Source: Osmia lignaria lignaria
Taxonomy: Eukaryota; Arthropoda; Insecta; Hymenoptera; Megachilidae
Length of the DNA stretch: 64,000 bases
Assembly: GCF_051020975.1 (NCBI RefSeq)
Contig: NC_135033.1
Coordinates: 8,087,501 to 8,151,500 of the forward strand
Reading direction: 5' to 3'
Of this stretch, positions 1-11,010 are shown piece after piece; the first letter of the stretch is position 1; every line of letters starts with the position of its first letter. The translations under genes and the position numbers were made by a program. The notes below the pieces were generated by a model, which was not told the DNA's origin, made no database searches, and worked only from the letters and a program-made list of their open reading frames with translations.

Positions 1-663
1 GTACGGATCGATTGTCAATGATATTCCTTGACACTGTTTTCGCGAAACGCTAGAAATATTTCGCTGTCCAATCGTTGGTTGCTGAGTGTAAAGTATTTGT
101 CGCTATTTCCAATTATACTGCAGGTTGGCCTTGAAGGAAGGGAGGTATAGATTTTTATACTTCACACGTAAAACGTGTGAAAAGGATTAGTCGAGTGTTA
201 ACGTACACCCATTAGCATCGATGGTTTCCCTTGGTAAGGGGAATTGTAGGGGAAGTGACCATCTTCTGGTCAATGTATTTGCAGCAGAAATGACATTGAC
301 CAGAGATTGATTTGCGTAATGTACGAATGGTTGAATTATCAAGGTCTATTTGTCTTGAGCAATAAACCACTGTGTAAAGATCACTTGCACCCATACATGA
401 AAGGCAATGAAAATTGCATGAACGTGGAGTATGAAGCAATAAGTATGGTTTCAGACCATTCATTTGACAGGGTGACACCTTATCGTACGTAAAGTTACAG
501 TAGTTTTCGTGTCGTAAGTAATCTCATGATGTGATAAAACTTTTTCTTACGAGGAACAGACTGTTGCATGATTCGTCGACGCTTACCCCTAATTTTTCAG
601 CGATTTCATAACTGATTTTGTTATTTCTATTGTATAAAGAATAGTAATTTTAAGAGAACTTAC
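1..663. other. Left edge: two overlapping unassigned open frames, probable intron and exon sequence
   Basis: This AT-rich stretch lies downstream (on the - strand) of the candidate exon at 664-818, so it should be intron or later exons of that gene. Two open frames overlap here: a Cys-rich one on the - strand (478 to 212) and one on the + strand (259-492). Both read like ordinary protein. Neither has an ATG with clear splice sites, and I could not join the - strand frame in phase to the exon at 664-818. I cannot say which, if either, is real. Confidence 0.3.
161..181. repeat. Short perfect inverted repeat
   Basis: TTCACACGT (161-169) and ACGTGTGAA (173-181) are exact reverse complements with a 3-base AAA spacer. 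The arms are 9 bp. This could be a palindromic binding site (each arm has an ACGTG core) or a chance hairpin. Confidence 0.5.
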
Positions 664-818
664 GTGGGCGGGTTCCGATATTTTTTCTGGATATGCAAAA
701 TTGCTCTTGGACTTTTGACGAAGGTGTACGTTTCCCTTTTCTTTGGCTCCTCCGATGGTATTTTGTAGGAGTGAGGGCCACGGTTGCACAACCGGCATAT
801 ATCCGTTCTGGTAGCCAT
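664..818 (-). CDS. Candidate first coding exon of an unidentified gene, partial, cut by the left window edge
   Basis: Read on the - strand, an ATG at 818-816 sits in a strong start context (AAAC before, GCT after). It opens 51 codons plus two bases, ending exactly at a consensus splice donor, CAC|GTAAGTTC, with the intron starting at 663. The peptide begins MATRTDICRLCNRGPHSYKI and continues Lys/Arg-rich to NPP. Residues 8 and 11 form a CxxC pair, which suggests a zinc-binding start such as a ZAD-like or other zinc-finger domain. That is a guess, because the second half of any such domain would be in later exons. Codon choice is less CpG-biased than vvl and the surrounding DNA is AT-rich. No following exon could be placed with confidence. 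An alternative is a chance ORF next to a chance donor. Confidence 0.42.
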
Positions 819-1768
819 GTTTCTTGTATTAAATTTTAGCTCAAACACTTCTTTGTACAGGATTAATAAAAAATTCCGGATAATAATTGTGATTCGCGTG
901 TAGCGTTCCGTTTCTCTGCGTTCGTTAGCGTTGATTAAACACCTAACCCACGAAACTGGGGTGGTTTCGGGGATAACTGACTCGTACCAGTGTCGTCAGG
1001 GTAACGTAAACAAAAAGTAGTTTGTTGCATCGATATAACTTGATGATGTCAAGCAACGATCATTTATTGATCATCTAGAAAACATATCGAATAGGATCTC
1101 TATTTTCAGCGTATTAAATTATACAGGACGAGTGGCTAATTAATTATTTAATATTCGTGCATAAAGACTGCAGACCGCAGGTATAGGACTCAATAATGTG
1201 GTACCAAATTACCATGAGTAATAAAATATATACTTTTACAATTTGGTTCTAAGGATTGCATTCACTTGTGCGCTTAATTATTGAAAATTATTCCTTATCA
1301 CCGAAGTTTAAAATACGCAAGAAATTTATTCATATTTCCTATAATTAGGAATTAGGACGAGTATAATTGATGGATACTAAAATAAAACTTCCCCTTTTTA
1401 AAAAGCTTGTTCTTTCTTGAAATCTGCACGCAGTGACTACAAATCTAACAAAAATATAAAAAATTTGTGGTCGTATCTATCGCTATCCTAACTTCCCTGT
1501 TTCACGATTTGTTCGTTTTTAGGTCTTATATTTTGCTATTCGTTTTTATATTTCACTTATCGGTATTACCTACCGTCGGTATAATCGTCGCGTACTTTAT
1601 CAGCGTCAACAATTGCTGATCCAATCGCGTAATTTTTCCGCAATAGTCACAGTTTCATTAATTAATGTATAAAGAACACTAATTTAATGGGTGAAACTTC
1701 CCTAGATTATATAGTGACTCACCTCGCAACCGATGTGTCTATAGAAAGTTTATGGGTCGCACATTTTA
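819..1768. other. AT-rich non-coding DNA, possible promoter side of the left-edge gene
   Basis: I see no coding exon here. If the exon at 664-818 is real, its 5' UTR and promoter should lie in about 819-1100, where a small CpG-containing patch (895-1020) sits in otherwise AT-rich sequence. No TATA box or clear initiator is recognisable. The remainder is AT-rich with scattered A and T runs. Confidence 0.3.
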
Positions 1769-1950
1769 GCTTCGGGGTCCCTGATACCCCAGACGATATC
1801 AGGTTGATATGGAGAGAGAGTCAACGGTGCTTCGGGGTCCCAGACACCCCAAGATGGAGTCAGGTCGGTATGCACAGAGCGCCATCTGTGCTTCGGGGTC
1901 CCTGACACCCCAGGATGAAATCAGGCCCGTATGTAGAGGGCACAACCAGT
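1769..1950. repeat. Three tandem copies of a 60/61-bp unit, each with a hairpin
   Basis: Units start at 1769, 1829 and 1890, each opening with GCTTCGGGGTCC. All three contain GGGGT, a 7-base spacer, then ACCCC, so a 5-bp GC-rich stem with a constant spacing can form in every unit. The spacer varies (CCCTGAT, CCCAGAC, CCCTGAC) while the stem does not change. The second half of the unit is more diverged but keeps a shared TCAGG..GTATG-like pattern. It could be a minisatellite or a piece of a larger repeat family. It is not a recognised transposon end. A 72-codon frame running across it is a by-product. Confidence 0.85.
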
Positions 1951-3002
1951 ATAATAATCATCTAATTTCTTTCTAAAAATTAGAATAAAAGGGGTAGTCG
2001 GCCAAAGCCCAGAAGACGGATAAAATCATAAATTTAATTTCTCTTTGATGAACTTATTTAATAAGCGAAAAAATAAATAAAGTAAATTAAATAAACTGCG
2101 AAAGGAAGTTAGAAGTATATGTATGTTTGATAAGTTGGTCCGCACTCCTTGGCTCGCAATTCGCGTGGTAAATTAAATAATAACACAGTTGCTTTTTTAA
2201 CATGATTTATTTACCAAGGTGCATGAAGTGAATACAAGTTTGTCAAACAATTATAATAATAATTGTTCAGTCTTGTGCTGCTTTTGACTAATTTATAAAT
2301 AAAAAAAAAATGCCATGTATAAAAAAGGGGTTGAAACTACTCGACAACTTACCGATCGATTTTCTAAAACACCGGAACACTAACTTTTCTCTATCGAATA
2401 ATAACGAAAACTACGGAGCAACTTTACGATTCCCGGGGAATGATCGATAAGTTGGCAAATTACCGATCAGTCTATAAGTCGGTAATAATTTCAGACATAT
2501 TCCGATAGATCGCGCAAGTGTTTCGGAAAATCGATTGTTAAGTCATCAGTAGTTTGAGCCGTTTCTGAATAGATGGCAATAGGGTCGAATTTCAAAAATG
2601 TTTAGTTTATGGCGGTCTTTTTAAGCTACAACTTTGTTCGTCAAATAATTATCTTAATAAGTTTTTGATTTTAACTAATTTCGCAAAAAAATGAAACGAA
2701 ATCATGCTTAACAATGTTGCAAAAAGAAAAACCGGGTTTCCGGACTACGTTACAAAGTTGCAAAATGAAAAATCGCAATTGCCTCATCTGAGGGTGTTTG
2801 GAATCCCCAGAATCATGACCCTTCGAGAACAAAGACATGTCCGGTCTATCTGTATCTGTAGTCACCGGTTTGCATTAATTAATAAGGAGCGTGGGCGCAA
2901 AAGGGCGTTTTGGGTTGGGTCGATCGAAGGGTGGGTCAGGAATGCTTATTCTTCCTGATTCGAACGAAAGGAGGAAGAAGAACGTTTCGAGTTCGAATTG
3001 AT
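1951..3002. other. AT-rich intergenic DNA
   Basis: No gene is seen. Around 2341-2520 several related words recur in both orientations (ACTTACCGATCGAT, GATCGATAAGTTGG, ACCGATCAG), giving imperfect inverted repeats. I could not define a clean element boundary or terminal repeats. Confidence 0.35.
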
Positions 3003-3004
3003 TT

Positions 3005-3345
3005 AAAAAAATAGAAAACAGCAGGGGGAAGGAGGAGGCGAGTGGGAGGAGAAGAGGGAGATAGAAGTAAAAGCAGAGGGCGTAGGAGGTGGTTCAACGA
3101 GGAAGGAGGGACGAGGAAGAGGGCAAAGATTTTGGCACCCTGCTGAGTCTCCTAATTGCCTCGCCATCCTTCCCTCGAAACGTCCAGCACGCCCTTGAAC
3201 CCTCTCCTCGGTCCACCTAACGTCCTAAAAGCCTACCGAGATCCAAACTTCTCCGTTCTTCTCCTATTCCTCTTGCTCTTCGCCATCTTTCTTCTTGCTC
3301 CTCTCGTCTACCACTCGTTTCTCTTCATCCAGGACGCTGAATAAG
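3005..3345. other. Purine-rich tract followed by a pyrimidine-rich tract
   Basis: About 3005-3130 is almost all purine (GGAGGAGG and GAAGAGGG words). About 3143-3345 is C/T-rich on the same strand. This strand asymmetry switch can support long-range imperfect hairpins or triplex-type structure. The hydrophobic open frame across 3156-3344 is what CTT and CTC codons always give and is not taken as a gene. Confidence 0.5.
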
Positions 3346-5104
3346 CAACATCATCTATCACACTGCGCGAAACAATATATTTGTTTTCGCCGGACCTCTT
3401 TAATTATTTACATCCAGCCCCCGAGTGGAACCCTCTAGTTTGCTTAGCCCCTCCCGATACCTTTCGCCTCGATGATCCCTTGTCGTTCGTCTCGGTACCA
3501 TTCGATTCTTTTTTTTCACCTTTCTTTTTCCTGAAGAAAATCTCCAAACTAAGCTCTCGTCTCTCCTTTATAACTCCTTTTGAAATTTCTCATCTTCAAT
3601 AATCCAGGGTCACCACAAAATGCCACTGACAATGAGTAAAAATAATGTCTTCCATATATCTCATGGTATGCCTAGTAAAAAAAATGACTAGAAATTCATT
3701 AAGATGCGTGTTTGTTTGATCCTGGTAGGCAGACGTGCCCCCCTTAATGACAGAAGTAGACCGATTGCTCGCAAGAGGATCCGTCGAAAGGAAGACCGAT
3801 TATCAGGCCGTGGAATGCCCGTTCTGGAATCCACGATGAAATTCGATCTCGCTATTGGAACCACCAGATAATGACTAGGAAGTCCGTGGGCGTGGTAATG
3901 AGGGCCGGGCCCGAGCAACTTGCTCGATTCTTCTCTCGGCTCGCGTCTTTCCTCTCTTTATTTCGCTGTTTAGTTGCCTGTAAACGTTGGCGCTGGGGCC
4001 CGGTGCCCCCGTCCTCGGCGACTATCCTACCCGTTTCTGCTCGCTCCTAGCACGGTGATAAATTACACTCGAGATATCGGCACCTCCTCCTGTCCATTTG
4101 CCAGGGGTACGTTCGCGTTGCTCCGTTAAAAAGACACCCTTCGCGCTCGGCTACGGGGCCCCCCCTCCAACCACCAAGACCACTTCGTCTTCTTTGGCAG
4201 TTTCATCTGAACCTACTGGCCATAACGCATCAATCTTGACCGCAAATCGGGACCGTCCTGCACCTTCGAGCTCTCCTCGAGTTTCGACTCTCTAACTCTA
4301 CTTCGTAAACGTCCTGCATTCGCATCGAAATTCGATTATTTCCTTTATAGAGTAACAAATTAATCAAATAAACAATCGTTCAAATTATTCAACTTCTTTA
4401 AGTTTAGAAATATTTTTCTGATGATTGGAAAATTTTTAGCAATTCACGCTCGGTTAGTAAAACGCATCGCGTAAGGATAGTTGAAAAATCGGAATTTATT
4501 TAAACGGTTTAAAAGTCCGTGAAACGATCGGGAGGAGCGATTCTCCGTGAATAGAGTTGCAGTCTGAAGAAAGAAACAAGGGCTGCAGGATTCGAGAGGC
4601 AGGAGAGGAGAGAAAAGAGAAAAAGGGGGCCAGAGCCAGAAGAGACCCGAGAGACTCAGGTAGATGCTAATGGGAGCCCATTGTTTTTTCTCCTCTGTTT
4701 TCCTCGTACTGCATTGTTCTTGCAACGGGTCCAGGTTCGCTCATCAGTTAACATTGTCCGCGGCATTAGATCGGCCTTGTTCCAAATTCGAGCTGCGGTC
4801 GCGGGATACGACACCGACCTGCTATCTCCGAAGAATGCAACGTTTCGACCCTGTACAAACCGTATGTATACAACACGCCCCGTTTCGGCGAAACGAGAAG
4901 AAACGTAAAAAGGGAGAAATGGAAAGGATAGAGAGGAAGGATCTCCGAAAGGGGGAGACAAAAGGCGAGAAGCTGCTGGCGACTGGTGTAAACGAGCCTC
5001 TCCATGTTGGCGAACGAGTCCTTTTACCAGCCACCAGATACACTTCCTTGTTTAGCCTCTGTTTGGTCGACCGAACAATCGACCTACGCGTAAAACAAAC
5101 AAGG

Positions 5105-5136
5105 GATCCTTCGTTTTCACCCCGAAACGAAGGATC
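5105..5136. repeat. Perfect 12-bp hairpin with 8-base loop
   Basis: GATCCTTCGTTT (5105-5116) pairs exactly with AAACGAAGGATC (5125-5136). The loop is 5117-5124. Flanking direct repeats of CGCGTAAAA lie just outside on both sides. The stem is too short for a microRNA precursor. Confidence 0.6.
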
Positions 5137-6142
5137 GCCGCGTAAAATGTAAAATATTCGAACGCGACCGAAACGCTTTCCAACCATCTTTCCGATCCTC
5201 CAACAATTGTCCTCTTCTTGGAACTCTTACCGTCACCTCTGCTCGATATTTCCATGTTTTTTATCTCTCGAATGTAGCACTCGAACAACGTTGAGAAAAA
5301 CTAATTTTCTCTTCGATCGGTCGACTCGGAGGAAAAGCGAGCCGGAATGAAAATACTTGGCAAAGAGAATAGAAATACTTCGAGGAGCGATGGATTCTCC
5401 TCGGACAGGCGGCTCCAAGGAATTCCACGATCGTTCGCTCTCGTTCGACTCAATTTCCTTCGACGATCTCCCTTCCGTCTTCCATTCCCGTCTCTCTTCA
5501 ATTTCCCTCAGCCAAGCTTTCCGTTCCTCCAATTATTCCTTCGATCCGAGTGTTTACCGCGACGAAACAACCTTTGACATCGAAAAAAGCCCACGCGTCG
5601 AGGAAGGTGCAACATTCAGCGCGAGTGTTTACACCTGTGCGATCGTTTTTCTCTCGCCGGGGTGCAAGTCAAACGATTTTCCTGTCTGAAGGGTGGCGCG
5701 ATGACGCTGCTGTTCTTTCCGGTAACTCATCTCGATGCATCAACCGCGACGCCCTTCGTTTCCACCACTCGAAAATTTATTCAACCTTCCTCTGGTACCT
5801 TTCAACGAGCTGTTGCCCCAGGTGACTCGAGGACAACTTTCGAGAATCAAAGACGCGACACTGGTAACCATATTTCAAACCACGATCGAGAATTTATAGT
5901 CACGGTTATCTGTCCGAGGGATGGTGCACGATTCCCTTGATCCCTAATCCTGAAGGATCCGTAAAGACAAAAGACGTAACGGGACGAGAGAAAAACCGCA
6001 AGCATCGTGGAGGAGGGAGGTTCGATCGATTAAGAAAGCTCGTTAACTTGTTGAACAACGGATCGCGTGGTAAACATTTATTCGTGGCGTTACCTTGCGT
6101 TCCCAAGGGGGGTGAGAGACAGAAGGCTGCTTAGTTGGAAGG

Positions 6143-6183
6143 ATGTTCGGGGACAGGACCGAGTTTTTCGGGGCCAACGTCGA
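6143..6183 (+). other. Possible short first coding exon (very tentative)
   Basis: An ATG in a favourable context (AGG before it, so A at -3) opens 13 codons, MFGDRTEFFGANV, plus two bases. It stops at a perfect donor, CGA|GTAAGTATCC, at 6184. I found no following exon. GTAAGT is expected by chance about 30 times in both strands of a window this size, so this may be coincidence. Confidence 0.13.
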
Positions 6184-6851
6184 GTAAGTATCCTCGATGG
6201 TCGCGAGATAAGGGGAGTAGCGCGTAGATCATGTAGCAGGTTCGCGATCGTGAGCAGATAGGCAACGTCGCGTTTTGTTCTTTCGGCGATGAGAGCAAGG
6301 ATCAGATAATCTCGTGGAAGGGCAACAGTCTTACCGGTGGCGAAGGAACGGCAGGGAAAAACATCCTGACTGGTCGTTCCGCACCAGTTCCTGGTACCGG
6401 AAAGCAGCAACGGGCTAGTCACCGGTCAACCTGTCGGTTCCTACGATTCGCTCAGCATCAGGTAAAACCGAGTCACCCTCTTTGCTTTTTCCTCCGTGCG
6501 TCTGCGGTCACGAACGCGAAACAGTTACAAGAAGAGGAACGTCTTCGGTTCGCGTCGATCGATAATCCTTATCTGGTCGAGTCGTGGCGGACAATTTGTC
6601 CAGGGTGTTTTCGAACGTGTAGGAACGAGCGTCCTCGTGGAGGGATTTCAAAGAGAACCAAAGGAAAATAAACGTGTCCCTTATATTCCTTCCGTTATTT
6701 CGTTTTTTCTTTCAACCAAAGATTTTCAGACGTTCGCTGCGGTCACTCGGGACGATCACGAGGTTACGTGGAGCTACGACGAAGACAAGCGACCGAACCT
6801 ATCGATCGATCTCTCGGAATTAAGGAATCGTGACCACGACGGTGATACGCA

Positions 6852-6859
6852 ATGCAAAT
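6852..6859 (+). promoter_or_regulatory. POU octamer ATGCAAAT
   Basis: Exact match to the canonical site bound by POU-domain proteins, about 14 kb upstream of vvl. It is one of at least nine exact copies in the window. Confidence 0.4.
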
Positions 6860-7979
6860 TCGTCGAATATTCGAGTGATTTCGTACGGCTCTCGGTTCGT
6901 CCATGAATAGATCACGAGGCGAGACGACGACGTCGATGACGAACAGAGGCAAAATCGACCAAGACGAAACAGAGGAGACACCGTCTTGATCGCGACAGAT
7001 ACATAAATGCATTAACTTTAAACATTAGCCACCAGTTTTCTTCTACGTCTCACCGACAGACATTTATTTTTTCCCTGCTATCCCGGCCCGATGTCCCAGG
7101 GATATCGAGTCACTGTCCGATTCTGCCCGTTCCTTATCGCGTTATATATCCTACGCCGATGGGTACACCGTGGTAGATAACGCCGAAATCCATTATTCAG
7201 TAATTCGTTCGCATATTACGTACCTATCGACGTCCGCCTTATCACGGACACCGTATCACCGTTGCCACTTTTACGTAAGGATACGAGTTTACGTATGCAC
7301 CCGAAGGACGTTAAACGATCGCGTCGCGGGCCTTATATTTCGATCCGTCTCTTTTTTCTATCGGTTGAATACTCTTTAAACGTCGCGCGATGCTTGAAGA
7401 AAGGGTGAGAAAGAATCACTGTCGAATCTTTTGCATGATCTCTTCGACGTTTTGTTTCTCGGCCATGAAAACCGTACTCAAAAAGAGGTACGCCCGTTGA
7501 TCTATCGAAACGTCCATCTAAAGTGCCTTCGTTTGAAGGAAAGTCGATGGAAAAATGCGCGGAGTATTAGGTGTATCCGTTCTTCTGTCGCAAGGATAGC
7601 CAACGAGTGTGACACAGGAATCTTAGAAAGTGTGTCGAAAAGTAGGTGAAAAGGAACGCGTCGGGTTTCGCTGGTAGACTGTTCACGGATGAAAATAGGG
7701 GGTGGCAGAGGGTTGAATTTCAAAGCCGTGGGAGTTTCACCTGCGAGACGAGGAGGTATCCAACGCCAGGAAGAAAAAGATTCTTCTCGCGTTAGCCGAG
7801 TTTCACGGACACGGGACAAGCCCATAAATTGTCCATTTTAGCTATTTAAGCGATAGATCATGTTTTAAACAAAAGCGTCGTTGATCCTCGCGCGTACGAA
7901 GAGGACACGCGACGTAGCCAGAGAAAGAAAGAGCGAGAAAGACAGGGTGGGAACGGGGCCGAGTTTTACGGGAACCGCA

Positions 7980-8110
7980 GCATATACTGGACCAACCCCA
8001 TAAATCCTTCAATCCGACTCCACTCTGCCATCCACGCGGCTGTTTTCTAATATTTTGATTTATGCCGCTTTCACTCGGCTAATTTGCTGCCCTTTATCCT
8101 TTATTTGCGC
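7980..8110. promoter_or_regulatory. Candidate enhancer core with several TTTAT/ATAAA sites
   Basis: This 130-bp block contains CCATAAATCC, TGATTTATGCC, CTAATTTGC and CTTTATTTGCG in quick succession. These are the kinds of words bound by Caudal/Abd-B-type and other homeodomain proteins. It is bordered by CpG-rich DNA of different character. The call is based on motif density only; conservation was not tested. Confidence 0.3.
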
Positions 8111-10204
8111 GTTTAGGGGTGAAATTTGTCCCTCGAGCTGGGGGTTCCTCGGGCCACAATGAAACGCCGAGGATCGCTTTCCGTCGACCATTGTCGTGGA
8201 AACCTCGTCGTGCCGCGTTTTTGTCCGACATCCAACGAACCTCGGCCAGTGAAGATGCTCGGCTGCGAAACCTCTTCAAAAGGGAATACCAAAATATTTT
8301 TCAAACTTCCTCGTTCCCCTTGAAATTTTCTCCGCGCCCAACAGAGACGCTCCATTTTCCTACCTCTTTTATTATCTACTCCTTAACACTCATGAAAATA
8401 AAGAAGAATACTTTTACAAACTCGCTATCCTTTTCGATTGACTTACGTACAAATGCGTCCGGGTTTTTTTCGACCCTCTATTAGGGTCGACGATCGCCCA
8501 CGATGCGTCGCGGAATTCTGTCATGAAAGCAACCCCTTGAAAGGGGGCTAGGCCGGATCAAAACGAATCATTAGGAACGTTTCGACACAATGGAACGGCC
8601 ACGTGGATCCCCAGGAAGTTTAGCGTGGAACAGCATCCCCGACCCTTATTCGTCCTTTCTTTTTTTTTTTGCTCTTCCTTCCAGCGACGCAACGCGGGGA
8701 CACGCGACGCGACCAAATCCAAAGATGACTCCGGAACGAAAGAGGAACCGCGACGATGCGCAAGCGTAATTTACGAGTACTCGTTCCGTTTCGATGATTA
8801 ACGCGTTCGTTATGATAATTAAAATAGAAACAAAAATTTCAATGACTCTGACTAGCATCGAGTTATATTAAGTGCGCTGATTTTTGCCCGAATACCATCC
8901 CTTAAAATTGTACGATGAACAGGGAGAAACACGAAAACACCAGTGTCAACCCCTCCCCCCCGTTATGATCTTACAGGGTGTTTCTTTCGACGATTGGGGT
9001 GGATGTTTGGCAAGGGGATGACTGGATGGTACCGGATCGGCGACGGACGAGTAATGGCTCGGTAATATGACGGGGGGTGAAACACGCGGCGACCGGAAAC
9101 GATTCAATTCGGAGACGTCTCTTTTCGTTCTTCCACCCCGGCTGTTAATTTATCGTTCGGCAAGTGACGCGGCTTATTGCAATCGCCGAGCATACACGGT
9201 ATTACGATAAAGTTCCGGGAGTGACACTATTTATAGTTATCGCTCGTTGTTCGACAAGGTCTAACTGCTCGCTATAGAACTTTTGTTCGGATTCCATTCT
9301 CAGCTCAATAAACCGCTCGTCCATCGAAAAAAAAGGAGATCGTCCTCTATTTTAGAAAGACATTTAACGGGAGACATCTGTCCGTGATACTCTTTTATAC
9401 AGGCCATTTTTTCGACGTATCGCTTCGAGCATTTCAATCGAATTGAATTCGCCGTCGGAACAATAGAATCGCGGTGACATCCTCGAAGCATCTGCTCGAT
9501 AAGACCGTCAGAAAAGCGAAGACCGAGGTTTCACAATTGAACACGCGATATCGCGTGGTAGGTCGTTGGTTTTAGTCGAATCGTATCGGAATCCGTTTGG
9601 CAGGATCTCCTCTGGAAGACAGAGACTGCGCCACGGGAACTTTTGACGTGGACCGTTGTCTGAGGATTAATTTCACGGTCGATGATTTTTTTCTTGCCCG
9701 AACGGTAATGGGACCGTCCGATCGCGACGCCCAAGAAGATACTCTTCTACGGATTCGTCAGCATTCCGGGCCCGTCACGAGGAATGGGCAGTCGTTTATC
9801 AGCTGGGCGTGGGTGCGCAGCCGTCCGTAATAAATTATTTAATTAGTACGATATTTAATCAACGTTCCTGTCGGGAGGTCAACGATTCTCTTCGAATCTC
9901 TCGCAACTTGATTTCTTTAGATAGACCTTGTAAGAATTGAAACTACTCTGATTCATCAGCGATAAATGGATTCATTTTTTAATTTTACAAAGTATCTTAG
10001 GAGGACGAGACCTCTGGTAGATTCTACTCTTTCCTTTCTCCTTTTTCTCAGTCCCTTTCTCAACGCAACAGCCATAACGTTAACGTGAAACACGACTCTG
10101 GTCGATGAATCGTCCGAGGCTGACGGTCGAACCAAGACAATTTCCGATGATTACGCAAGAAGAAATATCAGCGTCCGCGGGGAATAGATGAAATGGAGTA
10201 ATGG
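8111..10204. other. Intergenic DNA, no gene seen
   Basis: It holds a small hairpin, TCGACCCT / AGGGTCGA with a 5-base loop, at 8470-8490, and an AT-rich patch at 9135-9240 with TTTATAGTTATCG-type words. Small open frames look like noise. Confidence 0.35.
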
Positions 10205-10400
10205 TTAGGCGAGAGGTGGAGGAGATAGGAGCGGCGAGGCGCGAGTCCCGAATCCGGCGCTGAAGCAGGAATATCGGGATAATGCATTGGGGTCCAGACA
10301 GGCCTTGTTTATAATGGGTTGAACAAGGGTGCTAGAAGCCAGTGGGGGCTCTGGCCCCCCTAAGGCGCGGGTCTTATGGGGCCCCATAGGGACCGGCGGT
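10205..10400. other. GC-rich block with adjacent palindromes
   Basis: GGGGGC (10344-10349) pairs with GCCCCC (10354-10359) across TCTG. Just downstream, 10375-10388 is a perfect 14-bp palindrome, TATGGGGCCCCATA. A direct repeat of ACCGGCGG follows at about 10391-10410. The region is compositionally distinct and may be regulatory or structured. No protein is supported. Confidence 0.4.
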
Positions 10401-10899
10401 GTTAACCGGCGGGCAGTCTCACCGCGGTCGGTGTTTGCTCATGAGCCGCGCGTGGTATTTAGGGATAACAAGAGGGCCACTTCATCATCCGCAGGAACGA
10501 CGACCCCACGATACTTTTCTTCTTCTTTATCCTCCCTCTTTCTTTTATCGTTGTTTCCTTCCATTCTATTCTCCTCTTCCTCTTCGTCCTCCTTCTATCC
10601 GCGGGCTTCCCTCGTCTCCATCGTCCACCCTCTACGTTCCTCCTATTGTTTCTCTCGAGTATTCCTTCCTCTTTTTCAGACTATGCATCGTCGCATCGGA
10701 TCGAACGCATTCCGTTTAGGCTTCGATAAAATTCTCCTCGTTTCGAGGAAACTTTCGAGGGTCGAAAGCATGGGGAATCAGTTTCGAGTGGTCGTTGCCC
10801 GATCGAAAGCAGGAAGAATAGGAAGTTTATCGATCCGTCTATCCGAGAAATAGATTCCCCGCTCGCTTGACCGTGGCATGCCGGTTCATTCCGAAAAAT

Positions 10900-11010
10900 C
10901 GCCGCTCTCAGAGCCAGGATATGGATCCCCTTTATGGTAATGCCGTGTTTATGCGTTGACAGTCGCCGGCGCTTCCGAACCGGGGAAAGTATGCAAATCC
11001 GGTGTAGTCA
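10900..11010. promoter_or_regulatory. Candidate regulatory block with a POU octamer
   Basis: An exact ATGCAAAT lies at 10991-10998. It is preceded within 70 bp by CCTTTATGG, GTTTATGCG and TTGACAG. The mix of an octamer with TTTAT-type homeodomain words is what an autoregulated developmental enhancer might show. No conservation test was possible. Confidence 0.3.

Larger units (their letters stand above)
3346..7979. other. CpG-bearing intergenic DNA, no convincing gene
   Basis: Many open frames occur on both strands because stop codons are rare in TCGA/CGA-rich DNA. None has domain content, and several of the longest start only with non-ATG codons. Items noted separately are a hairpin at 5105-5136, a possible micro-exon at 6143-6183 and an octamer at 6852. 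Purine/pyrimidine strand bias recurs at 4560-4640 and 4900-4965. Confidence 0.4.

Noticed and set aside
3156..3344. Small hydrophobic, membrane-like peptide
   Set aside because: Leu/Phe-rich content is the automatic result of CTT/CTC/TTC codons in the pyrimidine tract. The initiating codon is not an ATG.
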